From P52-10 sp041397365 (GTDB taxonomy: Bacteria; Pseudomonadota; Alphaproteobacteria; Rhizobiales; Xanthobacteraceae): a stretch of DNA of 64,000 nucleotides. Of this stretch, positions 1 through 8,364 are shown piece by piece. The stretch covers positions 124,001 to 188,000 of the forward strand of contig JAWKWT010000004.1 in NCBI GenBank assembly GCA_041397365.1. Reading direction: 5' to 3'. The translations under genes were made by a program, and so were the position numbers. The notes beneath the pieces were generated by a model that did not search any database, was not told where the DNA came from, and was given only the letters and a program-made list of their open reading frames with translations. Position 1 is the stretch's first letter. Each line of letters opens with the position of its first letter.

Positions 1-873
1 GCGCTCGGACAGGCGCTTCACCATCTTCTCGATCGCCACTTCGGCGCGGCCGATGGCGCGCATGCAGTGATGGATGCGGCCCGGTCCGAGACGGCCCTGT
101 GCGATTTCGAAGCCGCGGCCTTCGCCGAGCAACAGGTTCTCGCGCGGCACGCGCACATCCTTGAGCAGGATCTGGGCATGGCCGTGCGGCGCATCGTCAT
201 AGCCGAACACTGGCAGCATTCGCTCGATCGTGATGCCGGGCGTGTCCATCGGCACCAGAATCTGCGACTGCTGCTGGTGGCGCGGATTGTCCGGATCGGT
301 CTTGCCCATCAGGATCGAGATCTTGCAGCGCGGATCGCCTGCGCCCGAAGAAAACCATTTGCGCCCGTTGATGACGTAATAATCGCCGTCGCGGGTGATG
401 CGGGTTTCGATATTGGTCGCGTCCGAAGAGGCCACCGCCGGCTCGGTCATCAGGAAGGCGGAGCGGATCTCGCCGTCCATCAGCGGCCGCAGCCACTTCT
501 TCTTCTGCTCCGCGTTGCCGTAGCGCAGGAACACTTCCATATTGCCGGTGTCCGGCGCGGAACAGTTGAACACTTCCGACGCCCAAGAGATGCGGCCCAT
601 CTGCTCGGACAACAGCGCGTATTCGAGATTGGTCAGACCCGCGCCGTGAAACTCGTCATCCTCATGCTCGTTCGGCGGCATGAACATGTTCCAGAGCCCT
701 TCCGCGCGGGCCTTCTTCTTAAGCTCTTCGAGAACCGGCACCACCTTCCAGCGGGTGTCGCCCTCGTTCATCTGCTGGCGATAGAGCGGAACCGCCGGCT
801 CGACATGCCGCTCCATGAAAATCTTGACGCGCTCAAGCCAATGGCGCTGACGCTCGGACAAATCGAAATTCAT
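1..873 (-). CDS. acyl-CoA dehydrogenase, C-terminus cut by window edge
   Basis: Reading leftward from an ATG at 873, 291 codons stay open to the window edge, so the C-terminal part (about 110 residues in a typical 400-residue family member) lies outside. The protein begins MNFDLSERQR and carries the acyl-CoA dehydrogenase signature AFLMTEPAVASSD at about residues 148-160, followed by YYVINGRKWFSSGAGDP, the usual FAD- and substrate-binding region. Such enzymes introduce the alpha,beta double bond into an acyl-CoA with FAD and pass electrons to ETF. The sequence resembles the long-chain/ACAD10-11-like branch more than short-chain enzymes, but the substrate cannot be read from it. It is the leftmost gene and is transcribed away from the tRNA genes. 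Confidence 0.9.
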   Translation of the reverse strand, partial: MNFDLSERQRHWLERVKIFMERHVEPAVPLYRQQMNEGDTRWKVVPVLEELKKKARAEGLWNMFMPPNEHEDDEFHGAGLTNLEYALLSEQMGRISWASEVFNCSAPDTGNMEVFLRYGNAEQKKKWLRPLMDGEIRSAFLMTEPAVASSDATNIETRITRDGDYYVINGRKWFSSGAGDPRCKISILMGKTDPDNPRHQQQSQILVPMDTPGITIERMLPVFGYDDAPHGHAQILLKDVRVPRENLLLGEGRGFEIAQGRLGPGRIHHCMRAIGRAEVAIEKMVKRLSER

Positions 874-1086
874 GGCGATTCCTCACTCTGCTGGCGGTTG
901 TTCCACCGATTGCGCCGCCCTGAACCAGCGGCCCGCGGAACTTTTCCCTACCACAAATCGGACCACCCCGTTTGCGTTACGTCAACCAGCAAATGCCTCC
1001 AGCCGCAGAGGCATCGGCGCGCAATCGTTCCGGCGAATGACGTGACCGTTGCAAAGCGCCATGGACCGTTGCATATGGAGCCGAGC

Positions 1087-1159
1087 GCGGGTGTAGCTCA
1101 ATGGTAGAGCAGCAGCCTTCCAAGCTGAATACGAGGGTTCGATCCCTTCACCCGCTCCA
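1087..1159 (+). tRNA. tRNA-Gly (anticodon TCC)
   Basis: A cloverleaf can be drawn with acceptor GCGGGTG paired to CACCCGC, D-stem GCTC/GAGC, and the anticodon loop CTTCCAA giving TCC. The CCA end is encoded at 1157-1159. The gene is 73 bases where 74 is expected: with the acceptor paired, the T-loop has six bases (TTCGAT) instead of seven. This matches the pattern of single-base losses elsewhere in the window and may be an assembly error. Confidence 0.9.
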
Positions 1160-1285
1160 TCGTCGCCATTTGCAACCTGATAGGGCATTCTTGCGAGCCA
1201 TACCGGCCTCGGCGGCGTTCGCATGCGCTCGCCTCTTTCCCGATCCTATCGTCAAGTCATTGAAAATGCTGGAAGGGGTCAGCTC

Positions 1286-1371
1286 TGGTGGGGGAGGCAG
1301 GACTCGAACCTGCGAAGCCATGAGGCGGCTGATTTACAGTCAGCTCCCTTTGCCACTCGGGACACTCCCCC
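1286..1371 (-). tRNA. tRNA-Tyr (anticodon GTA)
   Basis: On the minus strand the 86-base gene starts GGGGGAG, pairs with CTCCCCC and ends in an encoded CCA (1286-1288). The anticodon loop CTGTAAA gives GTA, and the long variable arm is the one expected for tRNA-Tyr. The T-arm GCAGG-TTCGAGT-CCTGC is canonical. Confidence 0.95.
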
Positions 1372-1672
1372 GAGCTGTCGCGAACCAAGGGCATGACCCT
1401 TGCGAACGGGTCGTGCCCCGCGCGTCGCTGCGGCGCGTTATGGGCATCGCCCTGCCGGAAGTCAATGGACAAGGGCCCGCGAAATGGACCTGTGGAATCC
1501 ATCGGCCGGACCCCTTCCTCGCCCCAGCCGTATGCGAACGAAAAACCCCGCCCCGCAGGGGCCACGCCTTGACCAAAACCCCCGAACCATCGCAATAGCG
1601 GCGCTTTCCTTCGCCAGAGCGCCCCGACAAGGCCCGTGACGCCCGCTTTGGTCCCTTTTTGGGAGACTATCC
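1372..1672. other. intergenic region, no gene seen
   Basis: This 301-base stretch lies between tRNA-Tyr and the efflux gene. The only feature I can support is a Shine-Dalgarno-like GGGAGA at 1661-1666, ahead of the GTG at 1673. Short G/C palindromes near 1545-1570 lack a T-run and I do not call them terminators. Confidence 0.5.
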
Positions 1673-3146
1673 GTGACAGAAGCCGCCGCGCGCGGATCGC
1701 GACCGACAGCGCCGACACCCGCAAGCGGCGCGGCCGGGAGCAGCCCGACCCTGATCGCGCTGATCGCCGCGGCCGCCTTCTTCATGGAGATTCTGGACGC
1801 GACGATCATCACCCCGGCGATTCCGGAGATCGCACGCAGCTTCGGCACCACGCCGGTCGCGGTCTCGACCGGCATCTCCTCCTACCTCATCACGGTGGCG
1901 GTCTTCATTCCGGCCAGCGCCTGGCTGTCGGACCGCTTCGGCGCCCGCAACGTGTTCTCCTGCGCGATCGCGCTGTTCACGGTCGCCTCCGTGCTGTGCG
2001 GCATGAGCGAGACGCTGACCGAGTTCACCTCGCCCGCATCCTGCAAGGAATCGGCGGCGCGATGATGTCGCCGGTCGGCCGGATCGAGGTGATGCGGCGG
2101 ACCGACAAGGCGCAATTGCTGCGAACCATCGCCTTTCTCACCTGGCCGGGGCTGAGCGCCTTCGTCGTCGGCCCGCCGTCGGCGGCCTGCTGACGACCTA
2201 TCTGTCGTGGCGCTGGATCTTTTTCATCAACGTGCCGATCGGCATCGCCGGCATCGTTCTGGTGCGCATGTATTTCGACCGCGGACGCTCGGTCGCGCCG
2301 CGGCCGTTCGATCTGCTCGGCTTTCTGCTGAACGGCGGGGCGCTCGGATCGCTGATCTTCGGCATCGAAAGCATCAGCCGCAACGAGATCGGTCGTCGTC
2401 GCCATCGGCTTCATTGTTCTGGGATTGATCCTCGGCACCCTTGCGATCCGCCGCGCGTGGAAGCATCCGACGCCGCTGCTCTCGCTGGTCCCGTTCAAGA
2501 CCCGGCCTTCGCGGTCGGCACGATCCATGGCGGCGCGCTGTTCCGTCTCTCCGCCAGCGGCACTGCCTTCATCCTGCCGGTGATGTTCCAGGTCGGATCT
2601 GGCATGTCGGCGTTCGGCGCGGGCCTGTTGCTCGGCAGCTATCTCGCCGGCGATCTCGGCATCAAGGTGGTCGCCAACCGCATCGTCCGCATGTTCGGCT
2701 TCCGCAACACGCTGATCGGCGGCACGATCGTCGTCGGCCTCACCAGCATTCCGCTGCTGCTGATCGGGCCGCAGACCCCGCTCTGGATCGTCGTGCCGAT
2801 CCTGGTCGCGATCGGCGCCAGCCGCTCGGTTCAGTTCACCGCGCTCAACTCGCTGATCTTCGCCGAGCTGCCGGCCGAACAGATCAGTTCGGCCTCCGCG
2901 CTCAACAGCATGTCGCATCAGGTCTCGTCCGGCATCGGCGTCGGCCTTGCGGCGCTCGCGCTGGCCGTGCCCTCGCTGGTTCAGGGACAGGGCGGCGCGA
3001 CGCTGACCATGTTCGATTTCCGCGTCGCCCTCGGCTTCACCCTTGCTCTGGTTGTCGCCTCGGCGCTGAGCTACATCTCCATGTCGCCGCAGACCGGCGC
3101 GCATGTCACCGGCCATCGTCCGGCCGAACGAAAGTCTGAATCATGA
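1673..3146 (+). pseudogene. MFS drug/H+ antiporter, DHA2 (EmrB/QacA) type, frameshifted
   Basis: Read across three frames, this region encodes a DHA2-family multidrug efflux permease (about 14 membrane segments). The N-terminal part holds FMEILDATIITPAIPEIA, the motif typical of EmrB-like proteins; then come SDRFGARNVF, RILQGIGGAMMSPVGR and LSWRWIFFINVPIG. The start is GTG 1673 with GGGAGA upstream. The frame breaks near 2030, 2177, 2391 and 2506. Three of these are explained by one missing base in a short C or G run or codon (for example ACC-CTC-GCC reading as ACCTCGCC); the one near 2391 needs two missing bases or one extra. Corrected, the protein would be about 490 residues, the family norm. 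The stop overlaps the ATG of rlmB at 3143. It is either a decayed gene or an error-damaged intact one; I favour the latter. Confidence 0.75.
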
Positions 3147-3954
3147 AGCCGCGCGATCGGAATTCCAGAAACGACCGGGTCGCGGCGGCCGGAACGACCG
3201 CCCGCGCGGGCGCGAGCGCGCATTCGGCCCCTCCTCCGATCTGGTGATCCTGTATGGCTGGCACCCGGTGACGCTGGCGCTGCTCAATCCGAAGCGGAGA
3301 ATCCGAAAACTCTACACCACCGAAAACGCTGCGCATCGACTGACCGAGGAAGGCATCAAGCCGCAGGTCACTCCCGAAATCGTCCGCTCCGATTTCATCG
3401 CATCGCGGCTGTCGGCGGATGCGGTGCATCAGGGGCTGATGGCCGAAGCCGATCCCCTGCCCGCGCCCGATATCGACACGCTGGAGCCGCACGGCATCAT
3501 TCTGGTGCTCGACCAGATCACCGATCCGCACAATGTCGGCGCGATCCTGCGCTCGGCCGCAGCGTTTGGAGTGCGCGCGATCGTCACCACCGCGCGGCAT
3601 TCGCCGGAGGTGACGGGCGTGCTCGCCAAGGCGGCGTCCGGCGCGCTCGAATATGTCCCGTTCATCGCCGTGCAGAATCTTGCGCGCGCGCTGAACGAGT
3701 TGAAAGACCGCGGATTCATGACGGTCGGCCTCGACAGCGAAGGCGCGCAGGCGCTCGGCAGCGTCGAGATGACGGAGCCCCTGGCGCTGGTGCTCGGGGC
3801 CGAAGGCAAAGGTTTGCGTCAACTGACGCGCGAGACCTGCCATGTGGTGGCGCGGCTCGATCTGCCGGGCGAGATCAAGAGCCTGAACGTCTCCAATGCC
3901 GCGGCGCTGGCCCTTTATATCGGGGCGAGCAAGCTCGGCCTTGTCAAAGCATGA
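3143..3954 (+). CDS. rlmB: 23S rRNA 2'-O-ribose methyltransferase RlmB (TrmH/SpoU family)
   Basis: SPOUT-fold methyltransferase that in characterised relatives methylates the 2'-O of G2251 in 23S rRNA using SAM. The N-terminal substrate-binding part contains LYGWHPVTLALLNPKRRIR. The catalytic domain shows the three SpoU motifs: LDQITDPHNVGAILRSAAAF, VLGAEGKGLRQLTRETC and LNVSNAAALALYIG. I place the start at ATG 3143, overlapping the upstream stop as ATGA and beginning MKPRDRNSRNDR. This needs one G restored near 3176 to join the main frame, giving 270 residues. As read, the open frame can only start upstream at GTG/ATG codons such as 3103, inside the preceding gene, which is less natural. Function is well supported by motifs. 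Confidence 0.9.
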
Positions 3955-4028
3955 TTTAACAAAGACAGAACGAGACGGCCAAGTCTGACGGGGCAACACG
4001 TCAGACCCGGACCGGCTCGCTTAATAGT

Positions 4029-4076
4029 AGAGCATGATCTGATCCGAAAACCGGTTCCCACTTTTCGGGATCATGC
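4029..4076 (-). repeat. dispersed palindromic repeat, copy 1
   Basis: Short form of the intergenic repeat found about nine times in the window: GCATGATC at one end, CCGGTTCCCACTTTTCGGG in the middle and GATCATGC at the other end. It lies between rlmB and the convergent secreted-protein gene. Confidence 0.85.
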
Positions 4077-4084
4077 CCGGCCTA

Positions 4085-4741
4085 TCAGTTGTAGCGGCGC
4101 AGCGGGCGCTGCGGCGCGTAGCGGTACTGCTGCGGAGCGACCGAGTAGCGCGGCTGGGCATAGCGCGGCGCATAGGCCGAGTGCTGCGGCCGGAACGGCG
4201 CGGTGCGGTAGCGCATCGGGACATTCCGCGGAGCCTGATAGCGGGGGGCATAGTAGCGCGGCGCATAGCTGCGGCGATGCGACCGGTAGCTGTAGCGCGG
4301 CGCGACGGTGCGCTGCGAATAGCCATAGCGCACGCTCGGGCGATAGGCGCGGCGATAGCTGTAGACGGTCGGCGTCGAGACCGCCGGCATGCCGTGGTAA
4401 TAATGATGCGACGGGTTCGCATACGGCCCGCCATTGTAGCCGTAGTAGCCGCGCGAATACCCGCTCCAGCCCGCGACCGCGCGCTGCTGATAGCTCGCCA
4501 CCGGCGCATACATTCCGGGGCCCGTATAGGTCGGCCCCTGATTCACATAATAGTATTGCGGCTGGACCGAATAATACTGCACCGGAGCCGGCAGCGTGGC
4601 GTAGCCCCAGGATGCGCCGCCGCACGGATTGCAACTTGAGTAGGAATAGACGGGAGCACACCCGCCGCAACTCGCCATCGCCGGGGCGGACGCCACCGTC
4701 ACCGCCACCGCTGCCGCAAGACCAACCAGATATTGACGCAT
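4085..4741 (-). CDS. secreted Tyr/Arg/Pro-rich protein of unknown function
   Basis: 218 residues. The start is ATG 4741 with AGGAGAG about four bases upstream; a GTG codon directly before it is less likely. A signal peptide is clear (positive MRQ, hydrophobic LVGLAAAVAVTVASA, cleavage after APAMA). The mature part opens with a cysteine cluster (CGGCAPVYSYSSCNPCGG) and continues as a low-complexity chain very rich in Tyr, Arg, Pro and Ser, with repeated units like APRYYAPRYQAPR. I recognise no catalytic domain. Proteins of this composition are common as uncharacterised envelope proteins in Bradyrhizobium relatives. It is transcribed towards rlmB, downstream of a similar small secreted gene. 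Confidence 0.7.
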   Translation of the reverse strand: MRQYLVGLAAAVAVTVASAPAMASCGGCAPVYSYSSCNPCGGASWGYATLPAPVQYYSVQPQYYYVNQGPTYTGPGMYAPVASYQQRAVAGWSGYSRGYYGYNGGPYANPSHHYYHGMPAVSTPTVYSYRRAYRPSVRYGYSQRTVAPRYSYRSHRRSYAPRYYAPRYQAPRNVPMRYRTAPFRPQHSAYAPRYAQPRYSVAPQQYRYAPQRPLRRYN

Positions 4742-4852
4742 CACTCTCTCCTGTTACGCGACTGTTACGCTGTTCGACTTTGTTCTCGTTTGACGCCTGT
4801 TTGACGCTTGGCTTTTCGCTTCTTGTAAAACCCTTGAATTCTTCGCCGGCCG

Positions 4853-5284
4853 CTAGCGCCAGCGGCCATAATGATCGCGAACCCGCGGCGCATAGATGAT
4901 CGGCGGCGGCTCGGACGGAACCTGCGGTTCGTAGCCGCGCGGCGATTCCGCCGACCACGACCGATAATAATTCTGCGACCCAGGCAGCGAGCGAGGCGCG
5001 GTGGTCCGTTCATGGCGGCCGTAACCGGGGCGCTGTCCGGTGCGCGGAAAATAACGTCCCGGCGACGGCGGCGCATAGGCAGGCCAACCGCCATAGACCG
5101 TCGGCTGGACATGCACGGATTTTCCAAGCCCCCAATCGCCCTCGACGACGGCATAGGAGGCGTCGACGCCGTCGATCATGATCGGCACGCCGGCGCGCGA
5201 CGGAATCACGACGGTCGGGCCGCCATCGGCCGCCGCCGCGGTCGCCATGCCTGCAAGAACGATCAATGATAACGCCATCCGCAT
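4853..5284 (-). CDS. secreted Pro/Tyr/Gly-rich protein of unknown function
   Basis: 143 residues with a short signal peptide (MRMALSLIVLAGMATAAAADG). A compact stretch around residues 23-60 reads PTVVIPSRAGVPIMIDG and VVEGDWGLGK; the remainder is rich in Pro, Arg, Tyr and Gly and probably disordered. The end HYGRWR is the kind of basic tail seen in small bradyrhizobial exported proteins. No enzyme motif is visible. It lies 111 bases upstream of the Tyr/Arg-rich protein on the same strand and the two may be co-expressed. The Shine-Dalgarno sequence is weak, so the start is less certain than the frame. Confidence 0.6.
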   Translation of the reverse strand: MRMALSLIVLAGMATAAAADGGPTVVIPSRAGVPIMIDGVDASYAVVEGDWGLGKSVHVQPTVYGGWPAYAPPSPGRYFPRTGQRPGYGRHERTTAPRSLPGSQNYYRSWSAESPRGYEPQVPSEPPPIIYAPRVRDHYGRWR

Positions 5285-5622
5285 CGGAGTTTTTCCCGAA
5301 GTTAAAGCCAGTGTAATTCAACCGGCGCCGGTAAGGGTTAAGACGAGCCGCAAATGTGGCGGTAAGCCTAATGCGTAAGCATTCGAAACGTTCGATTGCG
5401 GGATAGCAACGAACGGTTCCGTTAACGACCGCGCGTTGGCGGCGAACGTTGAACCGATCTGGCAGGGCCAGAAACCGCGCGAGGAAGGACTCGCACGCCC
5501 AAACAGGCGAGAAAGCCGCCGGAAAAGCGCGCCGGCTGGCCGCGCGACGGCGCACCCCTCCATCTCCGCTCATTAACTCTGATCTTGTCGGTGCCGCGCG
5601 AGGCTGGTAGCTCTCCCCTGTC
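5285..5622. other. intergenic region upstream of tRNA-Thr
   Basis: 338 bases between the divergent secreted-protein gene and tRNA-Thr. It must hold the promoter of each, but I see no convincing boxes, repeat or small gene. Confidence 0.5.
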
Positions 5623-5697
5623 GCCGGCTTAGCTCAGCGGTAGAGCAGCGGTTTTGTAAACCGAAGGTCGGGGGTTCAATCCCCTCAGCCGGCACCA
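5623..5697 (+). tRNA. tRNA-Thr (anticodon TGT)
   Basis: Canonical 75-base cloverleaf: acceptor GCCGGCT paired to AGCCGGC, anticodon loop TTTGTAA giving TGT, T-arm GGGGG-TTCAATC, discriminator A and an encoded CCA at 5695-5697. The following 3.9 kb is filled with very short genes, a layout often found behind tRNA genes used as integration sites, although no integrase or repeated tRNA 3' end is seen. Confidence 0.95.
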
Positions 5698-5849
5698 CAA
5701 GGCTTCGATAGCCGCCGTGGCCTTCTGCGGTACGGGCCTTAAAGCACTGGACAGGACGGTAATCCCGCTTCTATGCCCGTACCATGAGCATCACCGGATC
5801 GGCGTGAAGATCTGGGAAGCAAAGTACGGAACACAAGGATGTTCTGGCG

Positions 5850-5993
5850 TCACTCGGCCAGCTCGGTGTCCAGTTTCCGCAGCGCATCCGTAAGCGCATA
5901 GACGAACAACCCGAACGAAATCACCTCTGCCGGGTGGCTGGCGATCCAGGTAAAGAGTTCAGCGCCCCAAGGGCCAAGCAGAAAATCAGACAT
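5850..5993 (-). CDS. possible 47-residue protein with one hydrophobic segment
   Basis: A small open frame on the minus strand begins MSDFLLGPWGAELFTWIASH and ends LDTELAE. Its centre (about residues 21-37, PAEVISFGLFVYALTDA) is hydrophobic enough for one membrane helix, followed by a charged tail. The upstream TTGGGGC is only a weak ribosome-binding match. I recognise no family. It may be a real small membrane protein or a chance frame; the balanced composition and helix-then-charged-tail layout favour coding. Confidence 0.4.
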   Translation of the reverse strand: MSDFLLGPWGAELFTWIASHPAEVISFGLFVYALTDALRKLDTELAE

Positions 5994-6230
5994 GCCCCAA
6001 AATAACCGGTTCGTATGACGATCCGGTTTGATTATCCGGTTGGGTTTGACGAATGACGTTAACTTTTACACCCTCGATGGAGCCATAGCGTTTTCGCGCC
6101 GTCAGTTTGTCCACCTGGTTGTCGCGCTTTCGTCAACGAGCTTTGCTGCTGACGACGCCCCGGCTCTGCGCCGGGTCTTTTGCGGAACAAGTCCTCGGGT
6201 TGATTGTTTCTCACCGCAAAGGAGCACAGC

Positions 6231-6710
6231 ATGCCAACCCCACAGCAACTCACTGACGCGCTATTCGAAGACCTCGCATCAGACATGACGATGATGCTCG
6301 GTCTGGACGGGGTGGAAGACGGCCATGCTCGGCCGATGACCGCCCAACTGGACGGCGAGGACCGGCGCAATATCTACTTTTTCACGTCTACGGATAACGC
6401 GATTGCGCAGAAATCGCAGGGACGCGCGATCGCCACCTTCACGTCCAAGGGGCACGACCTGTTTGCTACATTCCACGGAACGTTAAGCGTTCACGACGAC
6501 AAGGCCACGATCGACCGTCTGTGGAATAAATATGTCGCCGCCTGGTACAAGGACGGAAAAGACGATCCGAAACTCGTCCTTCTCAGACTGGAAGCCGAAA
6601 GCGCGGAAATTTGGGAAGACGCTTCCAGCATGGTTGCAGGTGTCAAGGCGCTCTTCGGTATCGATCCGAAGCCTGACTACAAGGACAAGGTTGCCACGGT
6701 GCAGCTTTAA
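6231..6710 (+). CDS. pyridoxamine 5'-phosphate oxidase-fold protein (general stress protein 26 type)
   Basis: 159 residues from ATG 6231, with AAAGGAG seven bases upstream. The features are those of the split-barrel flavin-binding family: ARPMTAQLDGEDRRNIYFFT (about 34-53), a lysine/glutamine contact stretch NAIAQKSQGRAIATF, and KYVAAWYKDGKDDPKLVLLR near residues 102-121. Relatives called general stress protein 26 bind FMN or FAD without a settled reaction. The gene stands alone and is closed by a strong terminator directly after the stop. Fold assignment is good; substrate unknown. Confidence 0.85.
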   Translation: MPTPQQLTDALFEDLASDMTMMLGLDGVEDGHARPMTAQLDGEDRRNIYFFTSTDNAIAQKSQGRAIATFTSKGHDLFATFHGTLSVHDDKATIDRLWNKYVAAWYKDGKDDPKLVLLRLEAESAEIWEDASSMVAGVKALFGIDPKPDYKDKVATVQL

Positions 6711-6712
6711 AA

Positions 6713-6742
6713 GGAAACCCCGCCGCGGCGGGGTTTCTTTTG
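6713..6742 (+). terminator. Rho-independent terminator after the PNPOx-fold gene
   Basis: AAACCCCGCC and GGCGGGGTTT form a near-perfect hairpin at 6715-6736, followed by CTTTTG, immediately downstream of the stop at 6710. Confidence 0.85.
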
Positions 6743-6818
6743 GGTTCTACCTCTCGTGAAAATCGTCAAGCGGTTTGCCCGAAGCGTCATGCATGATCGC
6801 GCGGGCTGATCTCTACGC

Positions 6819-6846
6819 AAAGGCCCCGCCCATCGGCGGGGCCTTT
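6819..6846 (-). terminator. hairpin terminator between convergent genes
   Basis: AAAGGCCCCGCC / GGCGGGGCCTTT forms a 12-bp stem with a 4-base loop, 50 bases beyond the stop of the His-rich minus-strand gene. The A/T flanks make it usable from both sides; I assign it mainly to the minus-strand gene because the plus-strand gene already has its own hairpin. Confidence 0.65.
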
Positions 6847-6897
6847 CCACTTCCGGTTTTTCAGACTCGCGAATTTCCGCAGTTCTGAACCCGCGCC

Positions 6898-7233
6898 TTA
6901 CTGGCAGCGCATTCTCTTGCCGTTGATAGTCACCATCGTGCCCGCCTTGCAGGTCGGACCGTTCAGAGTGCTGACCGGGGCGAGCATGATCGGCGCGGTC
7001 GCGATTGCGCCGGCGGTGGCGACCGCACCTCCGACCACGGCGCCAGCCACACCGGCCGCCCCGCCGACGACCGCGCCCGGCATCGATCGGCCATGCGCGT
7101 GATGATGCATATGACCATGCATGTGGTGGTGCGCGTGGTGGTGCCCGCTTCTCTTCATTTTCTTCGCCGCCATCGCCGGCGACACCGTGAGCGCAACGGC
7201 GGCCACAGCACAGGCCAGGACCTTGATCTTCAT
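6898..7233 (-). CDS. secreted His-rich protein with glycine-zipper segment
   Basis: 111 residues; ATG 7233 is preceded by GGGAGG at a good distance. A signal peptide (MKIKVLACAVAAVALTVSPAMA) is followed by basic KKMKRS and then a dense histidine cluster (GHHHAHHHMHGHMHHHAHG, about residues 31-49). Next comes a Gly/Ala/Val stretch (GAVVGGAAGVAGAVVGGAVA) of glycine-zipper type, and a C-terminal knot with two cysteines (PTCKAGTMVTINGKRMRCQ). The His cluster suggests binding of Ni, Cu or Zn in the periplasm or outer membrane, but this is inference from composition only. The family is unknown to me. Confidence 0.75.
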   Translation of the reverse strand: MKIKVLACAVAAVALTVSPAMAAKKMKRSGHHHAHHHMHGHMHHHAHGRSMPGAVVGGAAGVAGAVVGGAVATAGAIATAPIMLAPVSTLNGPTCKAGTMVTINGKRMRCQ

Positions 7234-7409
7234 AAAAGCCTCCCTACTTTCCGAACTCGTTTGATCGAAGCGAAAAGAGAATGGTCCCAGACGGAAGAAG
7301 TTCCACTGATCTTCGATACGGTTCTGGATTTCCTGACCGCGCTTCACAATCGCGGGAGGCCGCGAACCGGAAACTGGCTTCGTCGTTTGTTGCCTGGATG
7401 GAGGTCATC

Positions 7410-7565
7410 ATGTGGGCGTTGTTTTTCTGCGGCGAGCGCGTCAGCCGTCTTTTCCGGAACGAAAAGGAAGCGATTCGCGCCGCTCGGGTCAGCGGCCTGT
7501 TCGACAATGACGCGCTGCTGGAAAATTATGAAATCCGGAAGATCAAGGAGCCGCGCGCGGCCTGA
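7410..7565 (+). CDS. small basic hypothetical protein
   Basis: 51 residues from ATG 7410, with GGAGG at 7400-7404 in front; an in-frame ATG at 7398 overlaps that ribosome-binding site and is less likely. The sequence MWALFFCGERVSRLFRNEKE begins with a short hydrophobic stretch and continues into a charged helix (EAIRAARVSGLFDNDALLEN). No domain is recognised. It sits alone among the small genes of this islet. Confidence 0.5.
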   Translation: MWALFFCGERVSRLFRNEKEAIRAARVSGLFDNDALLENYEIRKIKEPRAA

Positions 7566-7753
7566 GCCGGCCCGCCGCTCAAAAACGAAACAGCAAACCA
7601 AACAGGACTTTAGCATCGCCTCGTCGCCGGCATGCAGGCAACGAGGTTTTGTTTCGCGCATGGCTGCTTTGGGAGCGCCTGCCCTGCCCGCGCTTTAAGT
7701 CTCGGCGCTTCGAGCGTCCGCCATCTGCCGGACGTCCTCCTTTATTGACCACA

Positions 7754-7778
7754 CCCACCCTCAGCGGTGGGCTTTTTA
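7754..7778 (+). terminator. Rho-independent terminator
   Basis: CCCACC-CTCAGC-GGTGGG stem-loop followed by CTTTTTAT on the plus strand. No clear gene ends directly upstream; the nearest plus-strand gene stops at 7565. Confidence 0.6.
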
Positions 7779-7798
7779 TATCGCGGGCGCGGACGGCT

Positions 7799-7972
7799 TC
7801 AGTTCTCGGAAAGGGGACTGGTGGTCTGAAGGAACGTGAAGAGATCTGCCTGGATGAAAACATGCACCAGCAGGAAAAGCAGAAAACCTCCGCCGAAGGT
7901 GATGGCGATTGCGTGCCACGGCTTGATGCGCCGCGCGCCGGGCTGCCGCTCGGCGGATGGCTTCTGTTTCAT
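7799..7972 (-). CDS. small single-span membrane protein
   Basis: 57 residues. The N-terminus is basic (MKQKPSAERQPGARRIKPWH), followed by one strong membrane helix (AIAITFGGGFLLFLLVHVFI, about residues 21-40) and a short polar tail ending LSEN. By the positive-inside rule the N-terminus is cytoplasmic. Two ATG codons lie in tandem (7975, 7972); the second has GGGG at better spacing. It is transcribed from just downstream of the H-NS-like gene (14 bases apart), so the two may share a transcript. Function unknown. Confidence 0.6.
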   Translation of the reverse strand: MKQKPSAERQPGARRIKPWHAIAITFGGGFLLFLLVHVFIQADLFTFLQTTSPLSEN

Positions 7973-7986
7973 CATTCACCCCGGAG

Positions 7987-8364
7987 CTATTTTCCCTTGA
8001 TGAGGAAATGATCCGCCTTCACCTTCAGTTCCTTCATCTCCGCTTTCATCCAGCGCGGCATCAATCCGCGGCCGGACCAGGTCATCGTCTTATCCTTGGT
8101 GCTGCGATATTTCGCGGCGACCTTTCTTGCGGCTTTCTTTCCGACCTTTGCCACCGCCTTCTTCCTCGCGGCGGCTTTCTTCTTGGTCGTGGCGCTAAGC
8201 TCACGGATTTCCGACTTCAGCACGTTGATGCGCTGGTTGCGCGCGCCCTGATAAAGTTGAGACAATTCGGAAAGGACGAGCGCCTGAGCGTCCAGTGTCA
8301 GCCTGCCGAAATTTCTGACAAGACTCGCTGCGTTCGCCGAGAATGATTTCTTCGCCACCGACAT
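7987..8364 (-). CDS. H-NS-family nucleoid-associated protein
   Basis: 125 residues. The N-terminal half (to about 60) is helical and fits the oligomerisation region, with LTLDAQALVLSELSQLYQGA. The centre is a Lys/Ala-rich linker (TTKKKAAARKKAVAKVGKKA). The C-terminus (about 86-125) carries KYRS...TWSGRGLMPRWM, the DNA-binding motif of the H-NS histone family (usual form Y-x-x-P-x-x-x-x-x-TWSGRGR-x-P-x-W). Such proteins coat AT-rich or foreign DNA and silence it. AAGGAG abuts the ATG at 8364, so translation may instead start at GTG 8358, six bases further on. Its position in a tRNA-linked islet of small genes is suggestive. Confidence 0.85.
   Translation of the reverse strand: MSVAKKSFSANAASLVRNFGRLTLDAQALVLSELSQLYQGARNQRINVLKSEIRELSATTKKKAAARKKAVAKVGKKAARKVAAKYRSTKDKTMTWSGRGLMPRWMKAEMKELKVKADHFLIKGK

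Noticed and set aside
1545..1575. Terminator-like G/C palindrome
   Set aside because: The stem is short and imperfect and lacks a following T-run on either strand.
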